DNA of 8,169 nucleotides from positions 1-8,169 of the forward strand of contig CBDUBH010000122.1 of the NCBI GenBank assembly GCA_965365345.1. Reading direction: 5' to 3'. Numbering within the stretch: the first letter of the stretch is position 1; the number at the start of each line of letters is the position of its first letter. The notes beneath the pieces were generated by a model. The model was not told where the DNA came from. It did no database searches and saw nothing but the letters and a program-made list of their open reading frames with translations. Source of the DNA: CBDUBH01 sp965365345 (GTDB lineage: Bacteria; Bacteroidota; Ignavibacteria; Ignavibacteriales; SURF-24). Positions 1-6,182 of this stretch are shown here, one piece after another. A program made the translations under genes and the position numbers.

Positions 1-709
1 TTTGATGTCTGCGCTGAACAGAGCAATCTCTTTCACCGTAGTGATAAACATTTCCGAATTGATCACCGATAATTTGAATTTCTACGTGTCTCGGATTTTC
101 AATATATTTTTCAATATAAACATCGGGATTTCCGAAAGCGGCTTCGGCTTCATTTCTTGCGGTTTGAAAAGCGCTCTCGAAATTTTTATCTTCCAAGACA
201 ATTCTCATTCCTTTTCCGCCGCCGCCTGCTGATGCTTTTATAATTACGGGATAGCCTATTTCCGAAGCAATATGTTTTGCTTCATCCAGATTTTTTACAA
301 CTCCATCGCTTCCCGGAATTACCGGCACGCCTACTTTTTTCATCGTTTCTTTTGCAAAAGCTTTATCGCCCATTGCATTTATCATATCAGGAGAAGGACC
401 TATAAATTTGATATTTGATTCGGCACAAATTTCCGAAAATCCGGCATTCTCAGCTAAAAATCCGTATCCGGGATGAATTGCATCTGCTCCTGTAACCTGC
501 GCCGCGGAAATTATTCTCGGGATTTTCAAATAACTTTCTTTTGATTGTGCGGGTCCGATGCAAATTGCTTCATCGGCAAAAGTTACATGAAGGGAATCAA
601 CATCAGCCATTGAATAAACCGCAACTGTTTTAATTCCTAATTCCTTGCAAGTCCTAATCACCCTTAACGCAATTTCACCGCGGTTTGCGATTAAAATTTT
701 ATTAAACAA
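1..709 (-). CDS. accC: Biotin carboxylase subunit of acetyl-CoA carboxylase (partial, C-terminal part beyond left edge)
   Basis: AccC carboxylates the biotin on AccB using ATP and bicarbonate, the first half-reaction of acetyl-CoA carboxylase in fatty acid synthesis (cytoplasm). I read 236 codons without a stop to the window edge; the family is usually about 450 residues, so roughly half is visible. The N-terminus carries the biotin carboxylase signature ANRGEIALRVIR (residues 8-19), HPGYGFLAEN (79-88), GDKA with the ATP-binding Lys116, the glycine-rich ATP-grasp loop GGGGKGM (162-168) after Lys158, ENPRHVE (204-210) and GERDCSVQRRHQ at the edge. The start is TTG at 709, not ATG. It aligns with the family N-terminus (FNKILIANRG) and has the SD AAGAGG five bases upstream. 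It follows accB by 18 bases, so the two are cotranscribed. Identity is very secure; only the missing half cannot be judged. Confidence 0.97.
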   Translation of the reverse strand, partial: MFNKILIANRGEIALRVIRTCKELGIKTVAVYSMADVDSLHVTFADEAICIGPAQSKESYLKIPRIISAAQVTGADAIHPGYGFLAENAGFSEICAESNIKFIGPSPDMINAMGDKAFAKETMKKVGVPVIPGSDGVVKNLDEAKHIASEIGYPVIIKASAGGGGKGMRIVLEDKNFESAFQTARNEAEAAFGNPDVYIEKYIENPRHVEIQIIGDQFGNVYHYGERDCSVQRRHQ

Positions 710-714
710 AAATA

Positions 715-720
715 CCTCTT
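715..720 (-). promoter_or_regulatory. Ribosome binding site of accC (supports a TTG start)
   Basis: The minus strand reads AAGAGG, five bases before the TTG at 709, inside the 18-base accB-accC gap. No ATG lies in frame between the accB stop and this TTG, and the family N-terminus begins right here, so this SD decides the start. Confidence 0.7.
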
Positions 721-727
721 CTTAAAA

Positions 728-1204
728 TCAGCTTCTTTCGATTAAAAACAATGGTTGGTTATACTCAACCGGTTTTCCGTTTTCAACTAAAATTTTTACG
801 ATCTTTCCGCTAACGTCACATTCAATTTCATTCATGAGTTTCATAGCTTCAACAATGCAAAGAACCATACCGGGTGAAACTGTATCGCCGACTTGTACAA
901 AAGGATCGGCATCGGGAGCTGGCGCACGATACAAAGTTCCGACTATCGGAGATTTTATTTCATGCAGATTTTGATTTTGCGAAGCAGCTTTGGATTCGGT
1001 TGCAGCTTCTTCTGGTAATTTGTTATCCTGAGTAATGCCGTGTACCTGAGTGTGTTGCGGCTGAATTCCGGAATGAGAAATAACTTGTTGAATTTTATTT
1101 CTTTTAGAGATTCTTAATTTAAGATCTCCTTCTTGAATTGAAAAATCAGTGATGCTGCTGCTATCAATGATCTTTACCAACTTTTTGATAAGTTCTAAAT
1201 CCAT
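728..1204 (-). CDS. accB: Biotin carboxyl carrier protein of acetyl-CoA carboxylase
   Basis: AccB is the biotin-bearing swinging arm that moves carboxylate from AccC to the AccA/AccD carboxyltransferase. The 158-residue protein has the usual layout: an N-terminal AccB segment (residues 1-35, MDLELIKKLVKII...), a flexible Gln/Glu/Ala-rich linker (about 37-82) in place of the more common Ala/Pro-rich one, and a C-terminal biotinyl domain (84-156). The biotinylation motif EAMKLMNEIE places the modified lysine at 122. PAPDADPF (95-102) matches the 'thumb' loop typical of bacterial BCCP. Length is normal for the family. The ATG at 1204 is preceded by GAGG a few bases upstream. The gene lies 12 bases after efp and 18 before accC, an order well known in several phyla, so translation of the three is probably coordinated. 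Confidence 0.97.
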   Translation of the reverse strand: MDLELIKKLVKIIDSSSITDFSIQEGDLKLRISKRNKIQQVISHSGIQPQHTQVHGITQDNKLPEEAATESKAASQNQNLHEIKSPIVGTLYRAPAPDADPFVQVGDTVSPGMVLCIVEAMKLMNEIECDVSGKIVKILVENGKPVEYNQPLFLIERS

Positions 1205-1216
1205 TAGCCCTCAATT

Positions 1217-1780
1217 CTATAATTTAACTCTTTCTACGTAAGATCCGTTTCTTGTATCAACTTTAAGTACATCACCTTCATTTACGAAAAGCGGAACGTT
1301 AATTGATGCTCCGGTTTCGAGTTTTGCGGGCTTTGAGGCATTAGTTGCTGTATCACCTCTAAATCCGGGTTCGGTTTCCATAACTTTAAGATTTATAAAG
1401 ATAGGAATTTCAACGCTTATAATTTTATCTTTATCAAAAAGAATTTCAACTTCTTCACTTTCTTTCAAAAATTTTACGCTGTCATCAAAATTTTCAATTG
1501 AAACATTAATCTGTTCGTAAGTCTCGTTATCCATACAAACCAAAAAATCACCTTCGCGGTAAAGATATTGATATTTTCTTCTTTCAACTCGAACCGGTTC
1601 AATTGATTCACCTGCTCTGAAAGTATTTTCCAATACTCTTCCGGTTCTCATATTTTTTAATGTTGTGCGGACAAAAGCACCGCCTTTGCCGGGTTTTACA
1701 TGTTGGAATTCGATCAATGTATAAAGATCATTTTTAAATCTGATGATCAATCCGTTTCTGAAATCTGATGTATCGGCCAT
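1217..1780 (-). CDS. efp: Elongation factor P
   Basis: EF-P binds the ribosome between the P and E sites and relieves stalling at consecutive prolines. The 187-residue length is normal. Three domains are recognisable: a KOW-like domain I (about 1-65), an OB domain II (about 66-128) and an OB domain III (about 129-187) ending with the EF-P signature around NVPLFVNEGDVLKVDTRNG. The loop that reaches the peptidyl-transferase centre reads KPGKGGAF (29-36), with Lys32 at the tip where this protein type carries a modifiable lysine (an arginine is found in the EarP type). No modification enzyme gene is in the window, so the modification state is unknown. AGGGAG lies just upstream of the ATG. It is the first gene of the efp-accB-accC operon, with a probable promoter at 1812-1840. 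Confidence 0.97.
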   Translation of the reverse strand: MADTSDFRNGLIIRFKNDLYTLIEFQHVKPGKGGAFVRTTLKNMRTGRVLENTFRAGESIEPVRVERRKYQYLYREGDFLVCMDNETYEQINVSIENFDDSVKFLKESEEVEILFDKDKIISVEIPIFINLKVMETEPGFRGDTATNASKPAKLETGASINVPLFVNEGDVLKVDTRNGSYVERVKL

Positions 1781-1811
1781 AACTCCCTACATTATTTATA
1801 TTTATTTGAAA

Positions 1812-1840
1812 AATATAGTTACAAGTATTTATAAAATCAA
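1812..1840 (-). promoter_or_regulatory. Candidate sigma70-type promoter for efp-accB-accC
   Basis: On the minus strand a -35-like TTGATT (1835-1840) and a -10-like TATATT (1812-1817) are separated by 17 bases, about 30 bases upstream of the efp ATG. An alternative pair, TTGACA (1853-1858) with TATAAA (1828-1833), has a less favourable 19-base spacer. A promoter is expected here because a strong terminator lies immediately upstream (1904-1931). The spacer is AT-rich, so chance matches are likely. Confidence 0.4.
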
Positions 1841-1897
1841 GAATTTACAAGATGTCAAAATTTTGCAAAATAAGAAAAATCAATTTGCCTGAGTCAT

Positions 1898-1931
1898 AAA
1901 AAAACCGCCTTTAAGCTTAATTAAAGGCGGT
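1898..1931 (-). terminator. Rho-independent terminator downstream of the YfgM-like TPR gene
   Basis: On the minus strand a perfect 11-bp stem (ACCGCCTTTAA paired with TTAAAGGCGGT, positions 1904-1931) encloses a six-base loop and runs into seven U (1898-1904, the first shared with the stem). It starts 17 bases past the TPR stop codon. It ends that transcript and insulates the efp operon. Confidence 0.9.
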
Positions 1932-1948
1932 CAAAATTTTACTAAAAT

Positions 1949-2635
1949 TTATCTTGCCAAAGCGATAAAACGATCTGCTTCGCGAGAAGATTGAGTTCCG
2001 GGATAATCTTCTTTAAGTTGTTTAAGGATCTCCAAAGCATTTTCTTTTTGTCCGGCATCAAGATAATTTATTCCGGCTTTAAGCATGTAATCAGAATTTA
2101 ACGGATTTGATTTTGCAATGTAAGCTGCTTCTTTATAAGAATCGGCTGCTTTTTTGAATTCTTTTTTGAATTCATAATAACTTGCAACTCCCGCTGTTGC
2201 AGCTGATTTGAAAAGATCGTTTCCGCCGCCATAATCATCATAAGTTTTATAAGCTTCTTCAAACTGACCTAACATTGAAAAAGAATTTGCCAAAAATATT
2301 TTGGCAGTTTCACCGCTTTCAGTACTCCCGAATTCATCAGCAATTTCTTTTAATCCTTTTATACCTGCAGCAGGTCTGCCGTTAATGGCTTCCTGAAATG
2401 CGCCTGCATTATAAAGGCCCATTGCTTTTGCGAGATGAATTCCGGCTTTTTCGTTTTGCTGGGTTTTATTCCAGATATAAAATGCGGCGGCAGCAATAAC
2501 TAAAATTAAAACTCCTGCATAGATTGCAATAGTTTTTTTATTATTATTAATATACTGTACCGTTTTGTAATAACCGGTAACTAATGCATCTTCTTTCATT
2601 TCTTTTCTTGAAAATTTTTTCTTTTGAGTCAGCAC
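1949..2635 (-). CDS. Membrane-anchored TPR protein, YfgM-like topology
   Basis: The 228-residue protein has a Lys-rich cytosolic N-terminus (1-34), one membrane helix (about 35-55, IAIYAGVLILVIAAAAFYIW) and an exported helical domain of TPR-like hairpins (roughly 65-100, 107-137, 144-175 and 184-213). This layout is that of YfgM, the SecYEG-associated ancillary subunit, and of related TPR anchors, but sequence alone does not prove that role. The first hairpin is interrupted by a short insert (NGRPAAG, 85-91). The start is GTG at 2635, chosen because AGGGAG lies seven bases upstream; the next in-frame ATG is Met13 and would remove part of the basic N-terminus. The gene starts 30 bases after the tRNA-Arg 3' end and is followed directly by a strong terminator, so it is the last member of its transcription unit. 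TPR scaffold is secure; partner and function unknown. Confidence 0.85.
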   Translation of the reverse strand: MLTQKKKFSRKEMKEDALVTGYYKTVQYINNNKKTIAIYAGVLILVIAAAAFYIWNKTQQNEKAGIHLAKAMGLYNAGAFQEAINGRPAAGIKGLKEIADEFGSTESGETAKIFLANSFSMLGQFEEAYKTYDDYGGGNDLFKSAATAGVASYYEFKKEFKKAADSYKEAAYIAKSNPLNSDYMLKAGINYLDAGQKENALEILKQLKEDYPGTQSSREADRFIALAR

Positions 2636-2642
2636 TTTTTAA

Positions 2643-2648
2643 CTCCCT
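2643..2648 (-). promoter_or_regulatory. Ribosome binding site supporting the GTG start of the TPR gene
   Basis: The minus strand reads AGGGAG, seven bases before the GTG at 2635. It sits in the short spacer between the tRNA 3' end and the TPR gene and decides between GTG(1) and the internal ATG(13). The same hexamer precedes efp. Confidence 0.65.
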
Positions 2649-2665
2649 AAATTAAATTTAATTTG

Positions 2666-2739
2666 TACGCCCAGGAGGATTCGAACCCCCAACCTTCGGA
2701 ACCGGAATCCGACGTTCTATCCGGTTGAACTATGGGCGC
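2666..2739 (-). tRNA. tRNA-Arg, anticodon CCG
   Basis: A 74-base cloverleaf folds cleanly on the minus strand. The acceptor stem is GCGCCCA/TGGGCGT, the D stem GTTC/GAAC, the anticodon stem TCGGA/TCCGA with loop TTCCGGT (anticodon CCG, reading CGG), the variable loop has five bases, and the T stem GGGGG/CCTCC (one G-U pair) carries loop TTCGAAT. The discriminator is A73. The first acceptor pair is a G1-U72 wobble. CCA is not encoded (C-A-A follows the discriminator), so the CCA-adding enzyme must supply it. It lies between the PHP gene and the YfgM-like TPR gene on the same strand. Confidence 0.95.
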
Positions 2740-2801
2740 AAATATAACAAATTTTATTAAATAATTAAATGAGAACACTTGCTGAATTTCAAATCCAAGT
2801 T

Positions 2802-3851
2802 CTAAATTACTCTGATATGATTTGAGTAGATCCAGGCTTTTTTATTTTTTCGGACTTCAACTCTGTATGCACCGGTTTTACTGATCACAAATTCAGTATC
2901 GGAACTGAAGATCCTGTCAATAATTTTTCCGTTTCTTAACAAAATAATTTCACTTTCACCATGCGCCGGCTGAATAGCGCGAAGTTTTAATTTTGAACCG
3001 AGCTTTACTTCATCACCCATCTGATAAATTTTACCGTTATCATCGGCATAATATCTGAATCCGGAAGCATCGGCTATGTAAAAATTCGAAATAAAACACC
3101 TTCCGGTTTTTAAGGCTTCGTAAATAAGTTTTTTTGACTTATTCAAATTTTCCGCACTTGATCCCGCTTTTAATTTTTCATGTAACAAAACATGGGTCCG
3201 AATTGCTTTGAATAAAACTTTATACGGAAAAATTTCGACTTCCAGAAAACCGAGCACATTCAATTTATGCGCGTGCGCATCGGCACCGCCAATTCCCACA
3301 ACTTTTCTTTTTTGATTTAACTTATCCCAAACTTCCAAAGTTTCTTTTTGCGGAGCAACAATTGATTTTAGAGGATGAACAACATATTGATACTTGTTTT
3401 CCTCAGTCAATCCTTCCATCCACTCTGACATATGGTTCCAGATCTCTATTCCGTCAAATCCTTCCACATCCCAATCGGTCCAAGGATAAGGCGGATGCTC
3501 CTTCATAGAAGATCTTTTTTCGTGAGGATGAGCAATAAAACCGATTCCCCCGCTTTCCTTTACGCTTTTTACAATTTCACTTGCAGGCAGACGCGTTGAA
3601 ATTGTTTCGTTTATACCAAAAGCCAGATAATGATTTTTATTTTCCTTATCGTTTATTTCGCAGCCAACAAGGAGCAAAGTTTTATCATACCATCCTTCAA
3701 GGCCTTCCTGTAAAGCGCGCAAAGTATTATGATCAGTAAGGATAATAAAATCAAGCCCGGCTTCACCGGCAAAGTTTACAATATCTTTTACTTCTCCCGA
3801 ACCATCGGAAAAAACAGAATGTATATGTATTGCGCCGGCATATTCGTACAT
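2802..3851 (-). CDS. PHP-domain metallohydrolase, CehA/McbA-like
   Basis: The 349-residue protein has an N-terminal PHP (polymerase and histidinol phosphatase) fold with a full set of likely metal ligands: H9 and H11 in HIHSVFSDG, D16, H41 in LTDHNT, E65, H108 and H110 in AHPH, E136, and D191 and H193 in ADAHAH. PHP enzymes hydrolyse phosphoesters or related bonds with a multinuclear metal centre. The C-terminus (about 255-349) looks like a small beta-sandwich ending in AWIYSNHIRVI, close to the 'WIYSNPI' ending I associate with CehA/McbA-family hydrolases. Substrate cannot be told. No signal peptide is visible, so it is probably cytoplasmic. No SD precedes the ATG at 3851; the gene begins 9 bases after the upstream TPR stop and may depend on translational coupling. 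PHP assignment is strong, subfamily moderate. Confidence 0.9.
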   Translation of the reverse strand: MYEYAGAIHIHSVFSDGSGEVKDIVNFAGEAGLDFIILTDHNTLRALQEGLEGWYDKTLLLVGCEINDKENKNHYLAFGINETISTRLPASEIVKSVKESGGIGFIAHPHEKRSSMKEHPPYPWTDWDVEGFDGIEIWNHMSEWMEGLTEENKYQYVVHPLKSIVAPQKETLEVWDKLNQKRKVVGIGGADAHAHKLNVLGFLEVEIFPYKVLFKAIRTHVLLHEKLKAGSSAENLNKSKKLIYEALKTGRCFISNFYIADASGFRYYADDNGKIYQMGDEVKLGSKLKLRAIQPAHGESEIILLRNGKIIDRIFSSDTEFVISKTGAYRVEVRKNKKAWIYSNHIRVI

Positions 3852-3860
3852 ATTAAAAAA

Positions 3861-4463
3861 TCAATTTTGATTTACCTGAACAATTGCTTCTTCGGCTTTT
3901 TTTGCCATCGGATCGCCGGGATGCTGTTTTACAAGATCCTGCCAAATGCTTTTTGCTTTTTCTTTATCGCCGCTTTCCACAGCAATAATTCCCATATTGA
4001 ATTTTGCCTGAGTATCATTTTGATCATATCTTAAAATTCCGGAAAGTGCAGCTTCGGATTTTTTGAAATCTCTTTTAAGCAGATAAAGATAAGCAACAGA
4101 ATTTCTGATGTCACTTCTTTTGCCGTCTCTTACAAGAATATTTTCATAAATTATAATTGCGCTGTCCGGTTGATGGGCCATAGAAAGATAATCGGCAAAT
4201 TGTTTAGCAATACTAGTATCGTTAGGGTTTTCCTGATATTGTTTTCTCATCTGTGCCAAAGCATGATTCACTCTTTCTGTCATAGCTCCCATATCGCCGC
4301 CGTGCGGATTCTGCTGATTCAATCCTTTATGAACATCATCATTTGGCATTTGACCGGTCATAGCTGTTTGCTGTTTATCATCATTTAAATTCGTAAAAAC
4401 AAAAATAGAAACAACTGCAATTAAAAAAACACCGAGGTAAATATATAACGGTTTAATCTTCAT
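3861..4463 (-). CDS. Membrane-anchored TPR protein with Met/His/Gln-rich linker
   Basis: The 200-residue protein starts with one hydrophobic helix (about 6-24, LYIYLGVFLIAVVSIFVFT) that probably acts as an uncleaved anchor. A low-complexity stretch rich in Met, Gln, Asn, His and Gly follows (about 33-61), then three TPR-type hairpins (about 83-113, 117-147, 151-182; for example AKFNMGIIAVESGDKEKAKSIWQDLVKQHPGD). This arrangement recalls the TPR part of cytochrome c biogenesis proteins (CcmH/NrfG-like), but no haem-handling gene is nearby, so I do not assign that role. The ATG at 4463 is preceded by AAAGGA. It is the first gene of the unit and stops 9 bases before the PHP gene, so the two products probably act together or are at least coexpressed. 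TPR domain likely; function unknown. Confidence 0.85.
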   Translation of the reverse strand: MKIKPLYIYLGVFLIAVVSIFVFTNLNDDKQQTAMTGQMPNDDVHKGLNQQNPHGGDMGAMTERVNHALAQMRKQYQENPNDTSIAKQFADYLSMAHQPDSAIIIYENILVRDGKRSDIRNSVAYLYLLKRDFKKSEAALSGILRYDQNDTQAKFNMGIIAVESGDKEKAKSIWQDLVKQHPGDPMAKKAEEAIVQVNQN

Positions 4464-4498
4464 GGCTTTCCTTTAAAAAATTTTGTCGTTAAAGATAC

Positions 4499-4518
4499 AC
4501 AAATTTATATAAATTTGT
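4499..4518. promoter_or_regulatory. Perfect 20-bp palindrome upstream of the TPR-PHP operon (possible operator)
   Basis: The arms ACAAATTTAT and ATAAATTTGT are exact reverse complements with no spacer. The site lies 36-55 bases before the ATG at 4463 and overlaps the candidate promoter. A homodimeric regulator could bind here; AT-rich composition makes chance palindromes easier, so function is only inferred. Confidence 0.45.
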
Positions 4519-4528
4519 AAAAGACAAA
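4500..4528 (-). promoter_or_regulatory. Candidate Bacteroidota-type promoter for the TPR-PHP operon
   Basis: On the minus strand TTTG (4525-4528) and TAAATTTG (4500-4507) are 17 bases apart. This fits the Bacteroidota pattern of TTTG at -33 and TAnnTTTG at -7. The alternative TTTACA-18-TATCTT in the sigma70 style overlaps it. A promoter is expected because a terminator ends the upstream unit at 4533-4563. The upstream TTTG touches that terminator's U tract. Confidence 0.4.
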
Positions 4529-4563
4529 AAAAAGGTCATCGCTTAAAAATTAAGTAATGACCT
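4526..4563 (-). terminator. Rho-independent terminator of the dapF operon
   Basis: On the minus strand a 14-position stem (4533-4563) pairs AGGTCAT with ATGACCT and CTTAA with TTAAG, with one G-U and one A-C position in the middle and a three-base loop. It runs into an eight-U tract (4526-4533). It lies about 100 bases past the small ABM-like gene and separates that unit from the TPR-PHP operon. Confidence 0.85.
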
Positions 4564-4662
4564 GTAAACTTATATTTAAATTGTATTATTTTCGAAATTC
4601 AATTTATAATTATCAAAAAATGAACTTTTGAAATTCTAATATTTGGAAAAGCTTAAATAAAA

Positions 4663-4965
4663 CTAAAGCGAAAGTTCTTCCAAAGTATTGTATTTAATGG
4701 AATTTCCTTTTATCATATCAGAAAGTTTAGCCATCAAAATATCAACTCTTTCATTTTGATTATCGTCATACTCTTCATATTTTTCATAATTTTCAAATAC
4801 AAAAATTTCCTCAAAACCATTCGGCTTGTTTTTTCTTTCGTAAACATTATAGCTTATAAGTCCTTCGGCAGAAATCAAACTTTTCATTTCTTTGATCAAA
4901 GACAAATATTCATTTCTTTTTTCTTCAAGTATTTCATACTCAATTGAAAAAATAATTTTACCCAT
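4663..4965 (-). CDS. Small ABM-like (dimeric alpha/beta barrel) protein
   Basis: This 100-residue protein has the beta-alpha-beta-beta pattern of antibiotic-biosynthesis-monooxygenase (ABM)/quinol monooxygenase-like proteins: a strand at 3-11, a long helix at about 14-32, then GLISYNVYERKNKPNGFEEIFVFENYEKYEEYDD (as positions 35-68), which matches the 'strand, polar loop, strand, W/Y-rich helix start' pattern of the fold. Such proteins are cytoplasmic dimers that act on aromatic or quinone-like substrates, but many members have no known activity, and I cannot name a substrate. The ATG at 4965 has GGAG nine bases upstream. The gene follows dapF by 23 bases and is followed by a terminator, so it is cotranscribed with dapF; a link to lysine synthesis is not evident. 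Coding status is good, the fold call is moderate. Confidence 0.75.
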   Translation of the reverse strand: MGKIIFSIEYEILEEKRNEYLSLIKEMKSLISAEGLISYNVYERKNKPNGFEEIFVFENYEKYEEYDDNQNERVDILMAKLSDMIKGNSIKYNTLEELSL

Positions 4966-4988
4966 TTAGTTATTCTCCGCAATTATAT

Positions 4989-5849
4989 TTAATCATTTAT
5001 AAAAAATTCACCCGTAAAAACAATTTCGGCGTGCCCGGTTAAAGAAAGATCTTTCAATTTTTTGTCTTCAACCGCAAAATCAACTTTAAGTTCAAATCCG
5101 CTTTTAGTAACAAGAGTAACCGGAGTTTTTATGCCGTAATTCAAATACAAAATTATAGCCGCTGCCGTTGCTCCCGTTCCGCAAGCCAGAGTTTCGTTTT
5201 CAACTCCGCGCTCATATGTTCTGATCAATATTTTATCAGATCTAATCTGAATAAAATTTACATTTAATCCATCCGGAGTAAAATCTTTATGATACCTGAT
5301 TTCTTTTCCCAATTCAAAAACGGGGATTTCATTTATATCATCAAATTTTGATCGCGGATCTTTTGGATCTTTCAAAATATCTTCAATATTTATTACCGCA
5401 TGAGGCGAACCGGTATTTAAATACGATGCATTTATCAGTTGATCAAAAGCTTTTATCTTAAAATTAAGTTTTAACTTTTCCGGTTCGTTTAGAAAAAATT
5501 TAATATTTACCGGATCAATCACTTCTCCGTGATAAATCTTTCCGTTTGAAAAAAATTTTGTTTTATCGTTTTTAATTCTTCCGCTTAAATAAGCATACCG
5601 GATTGCGCATCTGGCACCGTTTCCGCAAAGTGTGTTTGTTGATCCGTCAGAATTATAATACTGCATTTCAAAATCAAAATCTTCTTTATCGGATATTACA
5701 ATAACTCCATCGGCACCAATTCCGGTTCCGCGTGCGCATATTTTTGAAATCAGATCTTTATCCGGATTAAGTCCGGGATTTATCTTTTTATCAAAGAAAA
5801 TGAAATCATTTCCTGCACCGCTTAATTTGGCAAACGATATTTTTTTCAT
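4989..5849 (-). CDS. dapF: Diaminopimelate epimerase
   Basis: DapF converts LL- to meso-diaminopimelate without a cofactor, using two cysteines as acid and base. The product feeds lysine synthesis and peptidoglycan crosslinks. The 286-residue protein carries both catalytic motifs: NSDGSTNTLCGNGARC (66-81, with Cys75) and ERGVENETLACGTGA (213-227, with Cys223). Also visible are KLSGAGNDFI near the N-terminus (8-17), GADGVI (45-50), TGSPHAV (146-152) and GLNVNFIQ (194-201), all typical of the family. Length is slightly above the common value of about 275 because of insertions near 158-190. The ATG at 5849 opens directly on the family N-terminus. No SD is visible, and the candidate -10 box lies only nine bases upstream, so the mRNA may be leaderless. 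First gene of a two-gene unit. Confidence 0.97.
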   Translation of the reverse strand: MKKISFAKLSGAGNDFIFFDKKINPGLNPDKDLISKICARGTGIGADGVIVISDKEDFDFEMQYYNSDGSTNTLCGNGARCAIRYAYLSGRIKNDKTKFFSNGKIYHGEVIDPVNIKFFLNEPEKLKLNFKIKAFDQLINASYLNTGSPHAVINIEDILKDPKDPRSKFDDINEIPVFELGKEIRYHKDFTPDGLNVNFIQIRSDKILIRTYERGVENETLACGTGATAAAIILYLNYGIKTPVTLVTKSGFELKVDFAVEDKKLKDLSLTGHAEIVFTGEFFIND

Positions 5850-6182
5850 AGTATCTACAATTTAAAGTAATAGAATGTGCTTTGCAAGAAAATAATAATA
5901 TTTTTGAACTGTTTTTTAAATGAAGATTATTTTTTCAAACAGTTTTCCGTGCATTTCAAAATAAAATCATATTCGATTCTTTTTTAAGTAAACATAATTT
6001 GATCATCAAAGTTAATTAATTTTTAATCCTTACGATAATGAAAACAGATCGAAAAATAAACGAAATTTCTGCATGTAATCCGGGTTATTTTTTCTTTTTT
6101 AATTACAAAATTTTTTAGAACAACCTACAAGATTTTTATAAAATGAAAGTTTTTTCAGCTGATTTTTAGCGAGGAAAATAAA
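5850..6182. other. Divergent intergenic spacer (333 bases) between dapF and the PH-like gene
   Basis: This very AT-rich stretch holds the upstream regions of both divergent genes. I see the dapF promoter candidate at its left end, a weak TTTAGA-17-TATAAA pair (6114-6142) facing the plus-strand gene, a 13-base dyad TTTGAT-C-ATCAAA (5998-6010) and loose 8-bp arms AACTGTTT/AAACAGTT (5907-5914 and 5937-5944). Two tiny plus-strand reading frames (starting at 5920 and 6038) lack an SD and look random. No RNA gene or conserved riboswitch core was recognised. Confidence 0.6.
5859..5887 (-). promoter_or_regulatory. Candidate promoter of dapF, very close to the start codon
   Basis: On the minus strand TTGCAA (5882-5887) and TAAATT (5859-5864) are 17 bases apart. 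Only nine bases separate the -10-like box from the ATG, which would put the transcription start within a few bases of the codon. Matches are partial and the spacer is AT-rich. Confidence 0.35.

Noticed and set aside
2739..2746. TATATTTG on the minus strand, matching TAnnTTTG, directly at the tRNA 5' end
   Set aside because: It overlaps G1 of the tRNA, so a start driven by it would fall inside the tRNA.
2772..2803. Imperfect hairpin overlapping the PHP stop codon (AGAACTTG with CAAGTGTTCT on the minus strand)
   Set aside because: It pairs as 8 bp with a two-base bulge and a long loop, and no clean U tract follows, so I do not call it a terminator.
3729..4034. Plus-strand open frame of about 100 codons opposite the PHP and TPR genes
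   Set aside because: It is the complement of two well-supported genes, has no SD, and its translation is low-complexity and Phe/Ile-rich.
5907..5944. Inverted arms AACTGTTT and AAACAGTT with a 22-base loop
   Set aside because: The arms are only 8 bp in a very AT-rich spacer with no U tract; likely chance.
6038..6118. 26-codon plus-strand reading frame in the divergent spacer
   Set aside because: It has no SD, its residues reflect the AT-rich background, and it ends in a T-rich run.
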